Assembly (NCBI RefSeq): GCF_018129085.1
Contig: NZ_JAAGBB010000034.1
Span: 1 to 64,000, forward strand
DNA: 64,000 nt
Source of the DNA: Plastoroseomonas hellenica
Lineage (GTDB): Bacteria > Pseudomonadota > Alphaproteobacteria > Acetobacterales > Acetobacteraceae
Direction: 5' to 3'
Within the stretch, counting starts at the first letter, position 1; each line of letters starts with the position of its first letter. Positions 41,731-50,699 of the stretch are shown here, in pieces. The notes under the pieces are model-generated. The model had not been told where the DNA came from. It worked only from the letters and a program-made list of their open reading frames with translations, and made no database searches. A program made the position numbers and the translations under genes.

Positions 41731-42941
41731 ATCGACGCGACGAGGGCGCCGGCGGCCGCCGTCGACGCGACCACCAGCCAGGCCGGCGCCTTCCACAGCA
41801 CCAGCGCCGCGAAGCCGGTGACCGCAATGGCGAGGTCGACGGGACCGCGCACCGAGGATGTCCAGATCGGGTCGTAGAGGGCGGCGAGCAGGATGCCGAC
41901 CACCGCCGCGTTGACGCCGCGCAGCGCAGCCTGGGCGTCGGGCCGCCTCCGGAACCCGTCCCAGAAGGGCAGCATGCCGTAGATCAGCAGCAGCCCGGGG
42001 AGGAAGACCGCGACGAGCGTGATCGCCCCCCCGGCCAGGCCGTTCGGGGCCAGGCCCTGCGCCGCGCCCAGGAAGGCCGCGAAGGTGAACAGCGGTCCCG
42101 GCACGGCCTGCGCCACGCCATAGCCCGCGAGGAAACTCTCCGCCGCGATCCAGCCGCTCGGAACGAAGGCGCGCTCCAGCAGCGGCAGCACCACATGGCC
42201 GCCGCCGAACACCAGCGCGCCGGCGCGATAGGCGGCATCGGCGAGCGCCACCGCATGTGCGCCGGTGAATGCGGTCAGCGGCGGCAAGCCGACCAGCAGC
42301 ACGGCGAAGACCAGCAGCGCGAGAAGCCCGGCCCAGCGCGAGACGCGGAAGCCGAGGGCGGCGTCATTGGCCGGTGCGCCGTCGCGACAGAAGGTGATGC
42401 CGGCCGCGGCGCCCGCCAGGATCACGGCGACCTGGGTGAGGGCCGCCGGCACGAGCAACAGGGCCACCATCGCCAGCACCGCGACCGTCGCGCGCGTCCG
42501 GTCCGGACAGAGATTGCCGGCCATGCCCCAGACCGCCTGCGCCACCACCGCCACCGCCACCAGCTTGAGGCCGTGCACGATGCCGGCGCCGGTGCCGCCG
42601 GCCGCGAGATCGACGCCATAGGCCGCCAGCAGCATCACCAGCGCGGAGGGCAGGGTGAAACCGCACCAGGCGGCGATGCCGCCCGGCAGCCCGCCGCGCA
42701 GCACGCCGAGCGAAAAGCCGACCTGGCTGCTCGCCGGCCCCGGCATGAACTGCGCCAGCGCCACGAGATCGGCATAGGCCGCTTCGCCGATCCAGCGGCG
42801 GCGCGTGACGAATTCATCGCGGAGATAGCCGATATGGGCGATCGGGCCGCCGAAAGAGGTCAGGCCGAGCCGCAGGAAGATCAGCAGGATGCTGACGAGG
42901 CCTTCCGCCGCGGCGGGTGGCGGTGAGGGGACGTCTCGCAT
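41727..42941 (-). CDS. chrA: Chromate efflux transporter ChrA (long form)
   Basis: A 404-residue membrane protein with two homologous halves (CHR domain duplicated), about ten to twelve helices. Half one: LRLGLTSFGGPIAHIGYLRDEFVTRRRW (in two pieces), MPGPASSQVGFSLGVLRGGL; half two: GALVFGGGHVVLPLLERAFV, GYGVAQAVPGPLFTFAAFLGA. The P-G-P motifs and FGGGxxxxPLL are the hallmark of ChrA. It confers chromate resistance by proton-coupled efflux in characterised relatives, although many genomic copies have uncertain substrates. ATG 42939-42941 gives the normal N-terminus; the open frame extends 207 bases further upstream without family similarity. Monocistronic; convergent with the TRAP receptor with 4 bases of overlap. 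Confidence 0.9.
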   Translation of the reverse strand: MRDVPSPPPAAAEGLVSILLIFLRLGLTSFGGPIAHIGYLRDEFVTRRRWIGEAAYADLVALAQFMPGPASSQVGFSLGVLRGGLPGGIAAWCGFTLPSALVMLLAAYGVDLAAGGTGAGIVHGLKLVAVAVVAQAVWGMAGNLCPDRTRATVAVLAMVALLLVPAALTQVAVILAGAAAGITFCRDGAPANDAALGFRVSRWAGLLALLVFAVLLVGLPPLTAFTGAHAVALADAAYRAGALVFGGGHVVLPLLERAFVPSGWIAAESFLAGYGVAQAVPGPLFTFAAFLGAAQGLAPNGLAGGAITLVAVFLPGLLLIYGMLPFWDGFRRRPDAQAALRGVNAAVVGILLAALYDPIWTSSVRGPVDLAIAVTGFAALVLWKAPAWLVVASTAAAGALVASI

Positions 42942-43192
42942 CGGCGGCGGTCTCGCGGCTGGATTGCAGGCCAGGGCGCGGCCGGTGCAGCCCTCTAGGT
43001 TACCGGGCGCCGGCCCGTCAATCACGGCGGCGATGCCTCTCCTGATAGCAACGGTGCAGCACTCTGCCGCCGTATTGGTCGACCACGGCAAGATCGCCGG
43101 AAAAACTCGCGCGATCTCCCTGGTTTCCGCATTGCCGCGCCGTAGCATCGGTTCCTAGCCTCGCCACGCTCAAGGCAGCGGAGCGGGGTCCC

Positions 43193-44269
43193 ATGGACAT
43201 CGGCGTCTTTCTTCCGATCGGCAACAATGGCTGGCTGATCTCCTCCACCTCGCCCCAATACATGCCGAGCTTCGACCTCAACCGCGAGGTGACCGAGAAG
43301 GCCGAGAGATACGGCTTCGAATTCGCGCTCTCGATGATCAAGCTGCGCGGCTTCGGCGGCCCCTCGGAATACTGGGACCACAACCTCGAAAGCTTCACCC
43401 TCATGGCCGGCCTCGCCGCCGTGACGACACGGATAAAACTCTTCGCGTCGGTCGCGGTGCTGACGGTGCCGCCGGCGGTGCTGGCGCGCATGGCGGTGAC
43501 GATCGACAGCATCAGCCATGGCCGCTTCGGGGTGAACATCGTCTCCGGCTGGCAGAAGGCCGAATACGAGCAGATGGGCATCTGGCCCGGCGAGGCGCAT
43601 TTCGCGCGGCGCTACGAGTATTGCTCGGAATACGTCCAGGTGATGAAGGACCTCTGGGCGAGCGGCCGGTCCGACTTCAAGGGCGAGTTCTTCCAGATGA
43701 CGGATTGCCGCGTAAGCCCGAAGCCCACGCGCCAGATCGACATCATCTCCGCCGGCCAGTCGAACCGCGGCATGCGCTTCGCCGCCGAATACGCGGACTA
43801 CAACTTCATCAGCGCCGGCGGCATCAACGACATCGCCCAGGTGCACCCGCACACCGAGCGCCTGGTGGCCGCCAATGCCGCCGCCGGCAAGCGCTGCGGC
43901 GCCATGCTGCTGATGATGATCATCGCCGACGAGACCGACGAGGCGGCGATGAAGAAATGGGACCACTACGTCGCCGGCACCGATCTGGAGGCGCTTGCCT
44001 GGCGCGATGCCCAGGCGGCGGCGGATGTGAAGGCGGAGGCGCATTCGACGGTCGGCCGCATGGTCCGCTCCGACCGGGTGCCGACCAACATGCTGCGCCT
44101 GATCGGCAGCTACGAGACCATCGCGCGACAGATGGATGAGCTCGCGGCGACGCCGGGATTGCAGGGCGTGATGCTGACCTTCGATGACTTCCTGATCGGC
44201 ATGGAGCAGTTCGGCACCCGCATCCAGCCGCTGATGAAAAGCCGCCAGCACCTGCTGCAAGCAGCCTGA
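43193..44269 (+). CDS. rutA: RutA-type pyrimidine monooxygenase (LLM flavin-dependent)
   Basis: A 358-residue LLM-class monooxygenase that matches the pyrimidine monooxygenase RutA closely over the whole length: IGVFLPIGNNGWLISSTSPQYMPSF, YGFEFALSMIKLRGFGG, EYWDHNLESFTLMAGLAAVT, FGVNIVSGWQKAEYEQMGIW (each in shorter recalled blocks of E. coli RutA) and FDDFLIG near the end. RutA opens the uracil ring with O2 and reduced FMN to ureidoacrylate peracid. It lacks only the extra N-terminal extension of the E. coli protein. The other Rut genes (rutC, D, E, F, G) are not adjacent; instead the gene heads an ABC transporter operon. The FMN reductase (RutF) partner must be elsewhere. A related substrate instead of uracil is possible. 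Confidence 0.9.
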   Translation: MDIGVFLPIGNNGWLISSTSPQYMPSFDLNREVTEKAERYGFEFALSMIKLRGFGGPSEYWDHNLESFTLMAGLAAVTTRIKLFASVAVLTVPPAVLARMAVTIDSISHGRFGVNIVSGWQKAEYEQMGIWPGEAHFARRYEYCSEYVQVMKDLWASGRSDFKGEFFQMTDCRVSPKPTRQIDIISAGQSNRGMRFAAEYADYNFISAGGINDIAQVHPHTERLVAANAAAGKRCGAMLLMMIIADETDEAAMKKWDHYVAGTDLEALAWRDAQAAADVKAEAHSTVGRMVRSDRVPTNMLRLIGSYETIARQMDELAATPGLQGVMLTFDDFLIGMEQFGTRIQPLMKSRQHLLQAA

Positions 44270-44277
44270 GAGCCCCG

Positions 44278-45378
44278 ATGCCGGAGGCGCCCGTCCTCGC
44301 GCAGCTCGACCTCGAGATCCGAGGACTGCGCAAGCGCTATGGCGGCTTCGTCGCGGTAGACGGCGTCTCGCTGAAGATCGCCAAGGGGCAGTTCGTCTGC
44401 CTGCTCGGCCCTTCCGGCTGCGGCAAGACCACGACGCTCCGCTGCATCGCGGGGCTGGAGGAGCCGGATGACGGCGACATCCTGATCGGCGGGCGGGAGG
44501 TGACGGGCGACCCGCCCTGGCAACGCGACATCGCCATGATGTTCCAGGATTTTGCGCTGTTCCCGCATATGACGGTCGGCAAGCAGGTCGGCTTCGGGCT
44601 GGAGATGCTGAAGCGCCCGAAGCCGGAGATCACCAAGCGCGTCACCGAGGTGCTCCGCGCCTTCGAGATCGACCGCTTCGCCGACCGCAAGCCCGCGAGC
44701 CTCTCGGGCGGCCAGCGCCAGCGTGTGGCGCTGGCGCGCGCCATGATCACCGAGCCGCGGCTGCTGCTGCTCGATGAACCGATCGGCGCGCTGGACTACG
44801 CGCTGCGCGAGGCTGTGATGATCGAGCTGAAGATGCTGCAGCGGCGCTCCGGCATCTCCTTCATCTGGGTCACGCATGACCAGAACGAGGCCTTCTCGCT
44901 CGGCGACCATGTGGTGGTGATGAACCACGCGCGGATCGAGCAGCAGGGGACACCGGAGGAGATCCTGCAACGCCCGCGCTCGCCTTTCGTCGCGGGTTTC
45001 GTGCAAGGGAACAATGTCTTCCACGGCAACGTCGCCCGCATCGCCGGCGATGCCGCGCTGATCGCGACACCTTTCGGGGAATTTGCCGTGCCGTTGCGCG
45101 ACACCGTCCCGCTGCTGGGCGCCATCGCCTCCTTCTCGGTGCGCGCGGAGCGGCTGCGGCCGATGCCGCCGGAACCGGGGTGCAACCACCTGACGCTCAC
45201 CTGCCGCACCATCGAGTATTTCGGCTCCATACGGCGTTACATCCTGGAGCGCGGGGATGGCGAGGTGATGAAGCTCGACCAGTTCGGCGCCGAGCCCGCC
45301 TGCCTCATCCCGGGCGAGGTCGCGACGGTGGGCTGGCGCGCGGAGGATGGCGTGCTGCATGAGGGCGCGCCGTCATGA
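44278..45378 (+). CDS. ABC transporter ATPase, PotA/AfuC type
   Basis: A 366-residue ATP-binding subunit. Walker A GPSGCGKT (44-51), ABC signature LSGGQ (142-146), Walker B LLLLDE (162-167), and switch His200 (VTHDQ) are complete; a C-terminal TOBE regulatory domain follows from about residue 240. The class is that of spermidine/putrescine and ferric iron importers (PotA/FbpC). It starts 8 bases after rutA, so it is co-transcribed, and its stop overlaps the next gene (ATGA). The cognate permeases and receptor follow in canonical Pot order, suggesting import of the RutA substrate, a small nitrogen-rich compound; this is inference. Confidence 0.93.
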   Translation: MPEAPVLAQLDLEIRGLRKRYGGFVAVDGVSLKIAKGQFVCLLGPSGCGKTTTLRCIAGLEEPDDGDILIGGREVTGDPPWQRDIAMMFQDFALFPHMTVGKQVGFGLEMLKRPKPEITKRVTEVLRAFEIDRFADRKPASLSGGQRQRVALARAMITEPRLLLLDEPIGALDYALREAVMIELKMLQRRSGISFIWVTHDQNEAFSLGDHVVVMNHARIEQQGTPEEILQRPRSPFVAGFVQGNNVFHGNVARIAGDAALIATPFGEFAVPLRDTVPLLGAIASFSVRAERLRPMPPEPGCNHLTLTCRTIEYFGSIRRYILERGDGEVMKLDQFGAEPACLIPGEVATVGWRAEDGVLHEGAPS

Positions 45379-46238
45379 GTACCATCCGTGCCCGCTCGCC
45401 CGCCGCCTATTGGCTCGCGCTGCCGGCCGCGCTCTGGATGATCGGTGCCGTCGTGGTGCCGGTGCTGCTGATCCTCTGGGTCTCCTTCTGGGGTGGGCGC
45501 GCCTTCTCCCCGGCATCGCCGCTCACCTTCGACAACTACGCGCGCTTCTTCGGCAACCGCACCTACCTGGCACTCATCGGGCAGACGCTGCTGCACGCCG
45601 CGACCCTGATGGCGATCTGCGGCGTGCTCGGCTACTGCATCGCCTACTTCCTGATGGTGAAGCTGCGCAACGCGCCGCTGCGCACGGCGCTGTTCCTGGC
45701 CTTCATCATCCCGTTCTGGACCAGCGCTCTGATCCGCGCCATCGCCTGGGTGCCCTTTCTCGGCGTCAACGGCGTCATCAACCGAGCGCTGCTGGCGCTC
45801 GGCATCACCGACGCTCCGGTGGAGATCTTCCTCTATTCCCGCACCGGCATCTCCATGGCCCAAGTCTCGCTCTACACGCTGATGGCGAGCGGCCCGGTGG
45901 TCTACATGCTGGCCCAGATCGCGCCGGCGCTGCGCGAGGCGGCGATGACCCTGAAGGCGCCGCCCGGCGTGGTGTTCCGCCGCGTGATCTTCCCGCTGAC
46001 GCTCCCCGGCGTGGTGATCGGCCAGGTCCTGGTCTTCCTCAACGTGATGGCCGATTTCGCGACGGTGCAGACCATCGGCGGCAACAAGATCGCGCTGCTC
46101 TCGAACCTCATCCTGAACTTCTATGAAGGCGCGCAGCTTCGCGCCGCGGCGGTGGTTTCCGTCATCTTGATGGCCTGCATGCTGATCGGCGTGGTGGCGG
46201 CGATGCGCGTCGTCGACATCCGCAAGCTGGGGGGCTGA
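45375..46238 (+). CDS. ABC transporter permease, PotB type
   Basis: A 287-residue permease with about six predicted helices. The BPD_transp_1 signature EAAMTLKAPPGVVFRRVIFPLTLPGVV (EAA loop, in the usual cytoplasmic position around residues 190-215) is intact and interacts with the ATPase. The N-terminal helix and the long first periplasmic loop are of the PotB/HisM type. The ATG overlaps the stop codon of the ATPase gene (ATGA). The gene order ATPase-permease-permease-receptor is that of polyamine/iron ABC importers. Substrate cannot be inferred from the permease. Confidence 0.9.
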   Translation: MSTIRARSPAAYWLALPAALWMIGAVVVPVLLILWVSFWGGRAFSPASPLTFDNYARFFGNRTYLALIGQTLLHAATLMAICGVLGYCIAYFLMVKLRNAPLRTALFLAFIIPFWTSALIRAIAWVPFLGVNGVINRALLALGITDAPVEIFLYSRTGISMAQVSLYTLMASGPVVYMLAQIAPALREAAMTLKAPPGVVFRRVIFPLTLPGVVIGQVLVFLNVMADFATVQTIGGNKIALLSNLILNFYEGAQLRAAAVVSVILMACMLIGVVAAMRVVDIRKLGG

Positions 46239-46244
46239 ACCGCG

Positions 46245-47066
46245 GTGGGCTGGCGCACGCGATCCCGGCTGACCTCCTGGCTGCTTGGCACACTGACCAT
46301 CGGCTTCCTGCTGTATCAATGGATGCCGATCGCCACCCTCTCGCTGCTCTCCTTCAGCGGCCCCACCGGCGGCACCACCTTCCCGATGAACGGCGTCTCG
46401 CTCCATTGGTACCGGGAGCTGTGGGAGGCGTCGATCATGAGCGACTTCAAGCCGCCGCTGCTGCGGAGCGCGCTGCTGGCGCTGGCCTGCTCGGTGACGA
46501 CCACCATCCTCGCCGTCACCGCGGCGCAGGCGATGCGCGGGCGGTTCCGCGGTCACAACGCCTTCTTCTACCTGCTGCTGCTCGGTATCATGGCGCCGGG
46601 GCTGCTGGTCGGTTTCGGGGTCGCGCTCACCGCGCGGCTGCTCGGCATCGAGCCCGCCTGGGACGGCACTGCCTTTCTGGTGCATGTGAGCTGGACACTG
46701 CCCTTCGGCTTCATGACCATGCTCGCGATCTTCAACCGCTTCGATGCACGGATCGAGGAGGCGGCGCTGACCCTCGGCGCCACGCGCTGGGTCGCGTTTC
46801 GGCGCATCACGCTCCCCATCGTGCTGCCGGGCGTGATCGGCGCGGCGCTGTTCGGCTTCTCCCTCTCCTATGACGAATTCGCCCGCAGCCTGTTCACGAC
46901 GGGCAGCGATGTGACCTTGCCGCTCGCGGTGATGGCGCAGCTCGACCGGCAGCTCACGCCGGAGCTCTACGCGATCGGCACCGCCACCACCGTCACCTCC
47001 TTCGTCGCGATCCTTGCCTGCACCGCGAGCCTCGCCCTGATCCGCCGCTCCATGCGGCGCGGCTGA
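46245..47066 (+). CDS. ABC transporter permease, PotC type
   Basis: A 273-residue permease with about six helices and the EAA motif EEAALTLGATRWVAFRRITLP at about residue 170. It starts at GTG 46245, six bases after the preceding stop, which is the only in-frame start near there. With the PotB-type partner it forms the membrane channel. After its stop at 47066 there is an 88-base gap containing the 47-bp palindromic repeat, then the solute receptor; this gap is the only intergenic spacer of note in the operon. Confidence 0.9.
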   Translation: MGWRTRSRLTSWLLGTLTIGFLLYQWMPIATLSLLSFSGPTGGTTFPMNGVSLHWYRELWEASIMSDFKPPLLRSALLALACSVTTTILAVTAAQAMRGRFRGHNAFFYLLLLGIMAPGLLVGFGVALTARLLGIEPAWDGTAFLVHVSWTLPFGFMTMLAIFNRFDARIEEAALTLGATRWVAFRRITLPIVLPGVIGAALFGFSLSYDEFARSLFTTGSDVTLPLAVMAQLDRQLTPELYAIGTATTVTSFVAILACTASLALIRRSMRRG

Positions 47067-47079
47067 CCCAATGTCTGAG

Positions 47080-47126
47080 GAGCAGATTCACGCCTCCGGG
47101 CGATCCCGCCCTCCGGCGATCTGCTC
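47080..47126. repeat. 47-bp palindromic intergenic repeat, copy B
   Basis: Arms GAGCAGAT (47080-47087) and ATCTGCTC (47119-47126), inner stem GGGCG (47098-47102) with CGCCC (47107-47111) around ATCC, flanked on both sides by TCC, plus CGCC / GGCG pairs outside those: a long imperfect hairpin. It lies between the PotC-type permease and the solute receptor gene, in the same orientation as copy C. Confidence 0.9.
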
Positions 47127-47154
47127 CAGATCCAACCCGAGAGGAGCGATCCGC

Positions 47155-48297
47155 ATGACGATCTCCCGCCGCGCCGTCCTGGCGGCCCCCGCGCTGCTCA
47201 TCCCGCCCGCGGTGATGGCGCAGAGCCGCGCGATCAACCTCGCCGGCGCCAGCTACGACATGCGGGAGCCGATCCTGCGCGAATTCGCGCGCCGTACCAA
47301 CGCAACCCCGCGGCCCTGGGTGAACCCGTCCACCCAGGCGCGGGTCGATCGCATGCGCACCGCCCAGGTGGACTGCTTGACCCTCGATGCGCCCTTCGCC
47401 GCTTATGCCCGCGGCGAGAACCTGCTGCAGCCGATCGACACCGCCCGCATTCCGAACTGGGCGCGGCTACACCCGCTGCTGCGGGAGGGCCGTGCTTCGC
47501 CCGATGCGCCGCTCGGCCTCGGCGCCAATCCGGGACGGATGATGTACCTCAACGAGCAGCGCAGCCAGGTCAGCTTCCTGCCCGCCTTCTTCCAGATGGA
47601 TTCGATCGGCTACAATGAGCGCCGCATCCCCGCTGAGAACAACACCCTCTCCTGGGGCGAGCTGTTCAACCCGCGCTGGCGCGGGCGCGTGGCGCTCTAT
47701 GGCATCGACTGGCTCGGCATGCTCGATGCCGCGCTCGGCATGCAGGCGCTCGGCCTGCTGCCGGCGACCACCGATCCGACGGGGCTGACGAATTCCGAGG
47801 TCGACACCGTCGTCGCTTTCCTCAAGGAGAAGAAGCGGGAGGGCCATTTCCGCGCCCTCTGGCGCGCCTATGGCGAGCTCGTCAATCTGATGGCCTCCGA
47901 GGAGGTCTGGATCGCCGATGCCTGGTGGCCGGTGGTGGTGGAGGTCGCCTCGCGCGGCGTGCCGCTGCGCTACGCGGTCGCGAAGGAGGGCTATCGCGCC
48001 TGGTGCAACGGCTATGGCATTTCCGCCAATTGCCGCGACGTCGACCTCGCCTATGAATGGCTGAATTTCTGGATGGGCGGCTTCCCCGGCGCCCGGCAGT
48101 CCGAGATCGGCTATTTCTCCACCGCGGACAATTACGGCGAGTTCCTGAGCCCCGAATTGCAGCGCTCGGTCTATGGCGGCGAAGGCCGCGATGGCGGGTC
48201 GCTGGCCGATCGCGCAGCGCGGGTCCATGTTTGGAATACGCGACCGGCGAACCTCGAATACTATACGGAGAAGTGGAACGAGTTCCTGGCGGCGTGA
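47155..48297 (+). CDS. ABC transporter solute-binding protein (PotD/extracellular solute-binding family 1 type)
   Basis: A 380-residue periplasmic receptor with a cleavable signal (ISRRAVLAAPALLIPPAVMAQS). Family similarity is to the PotD/FbpA type: the first mature strands (INLAGASYDMREPILREFAR), LTLDAPFAAYARGENLLQPI, a central NTLSWGELFNPRWRGRVALY block, and a long C-terminal helix region ending FLAA. ATG 47155 follows GAGAGGAGCG; the upstream frame through the repeat is not coding. It completes the ABC importer with the ATPase and two permeases. The ligand is unknown; the context with RutA and an amidase favours a nitrogen heterocycle or a carbamoylated amine. Confidence 0.9.
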   Translation: MTISRRAVLAAPALLIPPAVMAQSRAINLAGASYDMREPILREFARRTNATPRPWVNPSTQARVDRMRTAQVDCLTLDAPFAAYARGENLLQPIDTARIPNWARLHPLLREGRASPDAPLGLGANPGRMMYLNEQRSQVSFLPAFFQMDSIGYNERRIPAENNTLSWGELFNPRWRGRVALYGIDWLGMLDAALGMQALGLLPATTDPTGLTNSEVDTVVAFLKEKKREGHFRALWRAYGELVNLMASEEVWIADAWWPVVVEVASRGVPLRYAVAKEGYRAWCNGYGISANCRDVDLAYEWLNFWMGGFPGARQSEIGYFSTADNYGEFLSPELQRSVYGGEGRDGGSLADRAARVHVWNTRPANLEYYTEKWNEFLAA

Positions 48298-48304
48298 GGC
48301 GCAT

Positions 48305-48982
48305 ATGATGATCGAAAGCGGCCAGACGGCGCGGGCGCTCTATGCCGCCCTGAAGGCTGGGCCGGCGCGCAGGCGCTTCGGCTTCGGCAAACGCGCGGCA
48401 CTGGTGAATGTGGACCCCCAGCGCGCCTACACCGATGTCGCGGCCTTCCCCGCCACCGCCTACGAAACCGACCCGCAGCAGACCGCGCATATGAATGCGC
48501 TGGCCGCCGCCTGCCGCGCCAGGCGCTTCCCCGTGGTCTGGACCTATGTCGCCTATGCCGAGGGTGGCGCCGATTGCGGCGTCTGGGGCACGCGCAGCGA
48601 CACCCCGGACAGCCTGCAGAACATCCGCGACGGATCGCCGCGCGCGTCGCTGGATCCGCGGCTGGAGGTAGCGTCCGGCGATACCGTGCTGCGCAAGCGC
48701 ATGGCGTCGGCCTTCTTCGAGACCAATCTGCGCTCACTGTTGACCTTCCATGGCGTCGACACGGTGATCGTGACCGGTGGCTCCACCTCCGGCTGCGTGC
48801 GCGCGACCGTGGTGGAAGGCCTCTCCTGCGGGTTCCGGATGATCGTGCCGGAGGAATGCGTGGCGGACCGCCACGAGAGCCCGCATTTCGCCAACCTCTA
48901 CGACATGGCGGTCAAGTATGCGGATGTGCTGCCGGTCGCCGAGGTGCTGGCGGCGCTGGAGGTCATGCCGACACCTGGCTGA
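48305..48982 (+). CDS. Isochorismatase-family amidohydrolase (N-carbamoylsarcosine amidase/RutB-like fold)
   Basis: A 225-residue cysteine hydrolase of the isochorismatase superfamily. The catalytic triad is Asp37 (LVNVDPQRAY), Lys131 (VLRKRMASAFF) and Cys164 (TGGSTSGCVRATVVEG). The TSGCVRA motif and the Tyr/Ala-rich A-E-G-G-A-D segment point to the N-carbamoylsarcosine amidase or maleamate-hydrolase branch. In the Rut pathway the corresponding step is done by RutB, which releases carbamate from ureidoacrylate; this protein is a different branch but the same chemistry would fit. It begins 8 bases after the receptor gene stop, with GAGG upstream, and ends the operon. Confidence 0.85.
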   Translation: MMIESGQTARALYAALKAGPARRRFGFGKRAALVNVDPQRAYTDVAAFPATAYETDPQQTAHMNALAAACRARRFPVVWTYVAYAEGGADCGVWGTRSDTPDSLQNIRDGSPRASLDPRLEVASGDTVLRKRMASAFFETNLRSLLTFHGVDTVIVTGGSTSGCVRATVVEGLSCGFRMIVPEECVADRHESPHFANLYDMAVKYADVLPVAEVLAALEVMPTPG

Positions 48983-49234
48983 TGCGGCGGCCGGTCTGCG
49001 GATCGACTGGCCCATGCAGCGGACGCAAGGCTCACGGCGGATCCGGATCATTCGGTCTCGCCGCGTGATCCCCCGGGGCTCATCGTTCTCATTGCAATCC
49101 TGTTCCGCCCTCAGGCATCGTGATTTCGCTCGGTGATCCCAGCGACAACACCGACAGCGGTCGGCATGAACCCGGACGAAGCTCCGGCTGTCGACCGACG
49201 AAAAAGGGAGGCACGGTAACCAGGGAGGACGGCT

Positions 49235-50572
49235 ATGAGGCACTCGGTCGATCGGCGCCAGTTTCTGGCAGCCGCGGGCGGAGCATCAGCCATGGCGCGG
49301 ATCGGCGGGGGTGGCCTTGCCGGCATTCTTGCCTCGGCCCAGGCACCTGCCTACGCGCAGGGAACCACCATCCACTGGCTCCGCTGGAATGATTTCGTCC
49401 CCGCCTCGGATCAGCTTCTGCGGCGGGAGATAGCGCAGGAATGCCAGCGTGCGCTCGGCATCCGGCTGAACGTCGAAACCGTGAACGCCAATGACATCCA
49501 GGCGCGGGTCACCTCCGCGGTCCAGTCGGGGAGCGGCCCGGACATCTTCAACGTGCTGAACAACTGGCCGCAGCTCTACGCGCAGAGCGCCGCCGATGTC
49601 AGCGACATCGCCGAGGAGGTCGCCGCCGCGCAAGGCGGCTTCTATGAGGTCGCGAAGGCGGTGGCGCATGACGGAAGGCGCTGGCTCGCGGTGCCCTTCA
49701 GCATCGTCGGCAACACCTTCGCCTACCGCAAATCCTGGTTCGAGGAGGTCGGCTATGCGGAGTTCCCGCGCACCTGGGAGCAGTTCCGAGACGCGGGCCA
49801 GAAGCTGAAGGCGAAGGGCCGCCCGCTTGGGCAGACGCTCGGTCAGACCTTCGGCGATGCACCGACCTTTACCTACCCCCTCATGTGGTCCTTCGGCGGC
49901 AAGGAGGTGGAGGCGGATGGCCGCACGGTCGTGCTCAACAGCCCTGAGACGGTCGAATCCGTGCGCTTCATGACCCGCCTCTGGCGGGATGCCTGCGACG
50001 AGGGGGGGCTGGCCTGGGACGATTCCAACAACAACCGCGCCTTCCTCTCCGGCACGATCAGCGCGACGCTGAATGGCGCCTCGATCTACATCGAATCCAT
50101 GCGCCGCCCGCAATCCTACCTGACCGACCGCGGCACGCCGATGAAGGACGACATCCGCCACGGCGTGATGCCGGCGGGGCCCGCCGGCTCCTTCCACTTC
50201 CACCTGCCCTTCTCGAACATGATGCCGGCCTATTCGCGCAACCAGGACGCGACGCGGCGCTTCCTGCGCTGGATCCACTCGAAGGATGTGTTCGAGAGGT
50301 GGTTCGTCACGCAGCGGGGCTTCTCGGTCGGTGCGACCACCGTCTGGGAGCAGCATCCGATCTGGAACGAGGACCCCGTCATGCTGCCCTACCGCAACGC
50401 CGCGCGCGTCGGCCGCGTGCCGGGCTATGCCGGCACATCGAACGCCAAGGCGGCAGAGATCGTGACGAAATACGTGATCACCAACATGTACGCCAGAGCC
50501 GTGCAGGGCATAGCGCCCGAGCAGGCGGTCCGCGAGGCGCATGCGGAGGTGGCACGGATCTACGCCGGCTGA
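49235..50572 (+). CDS. ABC transporter extracellular solute-binding protein, carbohydrate type
   Basis: A 445-residue periplasmic receptor of family 1 (UgpB/MalE-like). The N-terminus is a clear Tat signal (DRRQFLAAAGGASAMARIGGG, cleavage near AYAQG). Landmarks are IHWLRWNDFVPASDQLLRRE, SGSGPDIFNVLNNWPQLYA, WLAVPFSIVGNTFAYRKSWF and PSTWEQF-like FPRTWEQFRDAGQKLKAKG. A carbohydrate, glycerol phosphate or other organic solute is expected. ATG 49235 follows GGGAGGAC. It heads an operon with two permeases and an ATPase; between it and the first permease is copy C of the palindromic repeat, an arrangement like malE-REP-malF. Confidence 0.93.
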   Translation: MRHSVDRRQFLAAAGGASAMARIGGGGLAGILASAQAPAYAQGTTIHWLRWNDFVPASDQLLRREIAQECQRALGIRLNVETVNANDIQARVTSAVQSGSGPDIFNVLNNWPQLYAQSAADVSDIAEEVAAAQGGFYEVAKAVAHDGRRWLAVPFSIVGNTFAYRKSWFEEVGYAEFPRTWEQFRDAGQKLKAKGRPLGQTLGQTFGDAPTFTYPLMWSFGGKEVEADGRTVVLNSPETVESVRFMTRLWRDACDEGGLAWDDSNNNRAFLSGTISATLNGASIYIESMRRPQSYLTDRGTPMKDDIRHGVMPAGPAGSFHFHLPFSNMMPAYSRNQDATRRFLRWIHSKDVFERWFVTQRGFSVGATTVWEQHPIWNEDPVMLPYRNAARVGRVPGYAGTSNAKAAEIVTKYVITNMYARAVQGIAPEQAVREAHAEVARIYAG

Positions 50573-50587
50573 CGCGTTTGGCTTGGC

Positions 50588-50634
50588 GAGCAGATTCATG
50601 CCTCCGGGCGATTCCGCCCTCTGGCGATCTGCTC
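50588..50634. repeat. 47-bp palindromic intergenic repeat, copy C
   Basis: Arms GAGCAGAT (50588-50595) and ATCTGCTC (50627-50634); inside, GGGCG / CGCCC around ATTC. It differs from copy B at a handful of positions (mainly C/T changes), some of which keep the base pairing. Located 15 bases after the stop of a solute-binding protein gene and 66 bases before the first permease gene. Confidence 0.9.
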
Positions 50635-50699
50635 TGGCGCGAAGGGCGCGCGGGCTCACCCATAGGCCCGCGCGCCATCCTCAGGGGAGGCGCTGAAGC

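Noticed and set aside
44278..48297. True spermidine/putrescine transporter (potABCD)
   Set aside because: Family class matches, but operon partners (RutA homologue, amidase) argue for another ligand, so the pot symbols were not given.
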